A DNA stretch of 42,108 bases from the NCBI GenBank assembly GCA_904420245.1, contig CAJFUL010000025.1, positions 1-42,108 of the forward strand, written 5' to 3'. A program made the translations under genes and the position numbers. This DNA is from Candidatus Paralachnospira avium. GTDB lineage: Bacteria; Bacillota; Clostridia; Lachnospirales; Lachnospiraceae. The number at the start of each line of letters is the position of its first letter. Positions within the stretch are counted from its first letter, which is position 1. The notes under the pieces were generated by a model. It had not been told where the DNA came from, searched no databases, and saw nothing but the letters and a program-made list of their open reading frames with translations. Positions 42,026-42,108 of the stretch are shown here, one piece after another.

Positions 42026-42108
42026 ATGACCAATAACCAAATATACCATAAGAATTATACCGAATTCGGCGAGCCTTATCAACTGGTTTTGCCATTAAAT
42101 TTGGAAGG
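42026..42108 (+). CDS. IS1182-family transposase, N-terminal fragment
   Basis: The first 27 codons of a transposase running off the window. The start MTNNQIYHKNYTEFGEPYQL followed by VLPLNLE matches the conserved N-terminus of IS1182-type DDE transposases (YQLxLPLNLE). No Shine-Dalgarno sequence is evident: TATAAT at 42015-42020 lies only 5 bases before the ATG, so the message may be leaderless or nearly so. Catalytic residues are outside the window, and intactness cannot be judged. Confidence 0.75.
   Translation, partial: MTNNQIYHKNYTEFGEPYQLVLPLNLE

Larger units (their letters stand above)
41915..42108 (+). mobile_element. Left end of an IS1182-family insertion sequence
   Basis: GGAGCCGTTGCAAAATAG at 41915-41932 looks like the terminal inverted repeat of IS1182-type elements (GTTGCAAAAT core). 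It lies 17 bases after the stop of the preceding gene and about 110 bases before a transposase start. The right end is outside the window, so target duplication and size cannot be seen. Confidence 0.7.

Noticed and set aside
1-42108. CRISPR arrays, tRNA and rRNA genes
   Set aside because: No regularly spaced repeats and no tRNA- or rRNA-like sequences were seen on reading; a model-based scan would be needed to exclude them fully.

Overview
The window is a stretch of chromosome from a Gram-positive anaerobe of the Clostridia, most likely Lachnospiraceae. The evidence is a set of Firmicutes-type features: a T-box leader before aspS, a ZTP riboswitch before purH, a BceRSAB-like antibiotic-sensing module, an α2-type glycyl-tRNA synthetase, an EssC/WXG100 (type VII-like) secretion locus, and a sporulation sigma-factor fragment. 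Most of the window is GC-rich, with strong AGGAGG ribosome binding sites. Two stretches (about 17.4-19.4 kb and 38.0-42.1 kb) are visibly AT-rich and look acquired.

Layout. 1-3.2 kb: the 3' end of glyS, then a polar amino-acid ABC transporter (binding lipoprotein, permease, ATPase). 3.3-6.0 kb: the pabA-pabB-pabC operon for p-aminobenzoate, a folate precursor. 6.1-7.2 kb: a ferredoxin-domain aldo/keto reductase on the minus strand. 7.2-9.0 kb: divergent promoters, a ZTP riboswitch and purH. PabABC and PurH both belong to folate/one-carbon metabolism. 9.1-13.6 kb: a two-component system with its ABC transporter (BceRSAB type). 13.7-15.0 kb: an AGCS alanine/glycine:cation symporter. 15.05-17.4 kb: a T-box leader, a repeat-bearing spacer and aspS. 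17.5-19.4 kb: an AT-rich leucine-rich-repeat surface protein. 19.4-20.8 kb: a MATE transporter (minus strand). 21.0-26.5 kb: a six-gene operon of KdpD/KdpE-like regulators, TrkH/TrkA-type potassium uptake, a PiT phosphate permease and a PhoU-like DUF47 protein.

26.5-37.2 kb is a type VII-secretion-like locus: an FHA-EssC ATPase broken into two frames, two unrecognised small proteins, a YukD/EsaB-like ubiquitin-fold protein, a 494-residue unknown protein, a WXG100 protein, a PP2C phosphatase and a multi-pass Ser/Thr kinase. The FHA domain, kinase and phosphatase suggest phospho-control of secretion. EssB, EssA and EsaA partners are not visible.

37.2-42.1 kb is accessory DNA: an intergenic hairpin repeat, a sigE/sigK-like fragment, a divergent HTH regulator and small kinase, two zinc-ribbon membrane proteins, an XRE regulator, tiny hydrophobic ORFs and the left end of an IS1182-type insertion sequence that runs off the window.

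The observations most worth a second look are: (i) the essC break, which lies where the second transmembrane helix should be; (ii) an identical 14-base promoter element before three AT-rich genes, two copies of which match over 29 of 30 bases although they lie 22 kb apart; (iii) the minimal secretion locus with its unknown proteins; (iv) a probable Asn (AAC) specifier in the aspS T-box.
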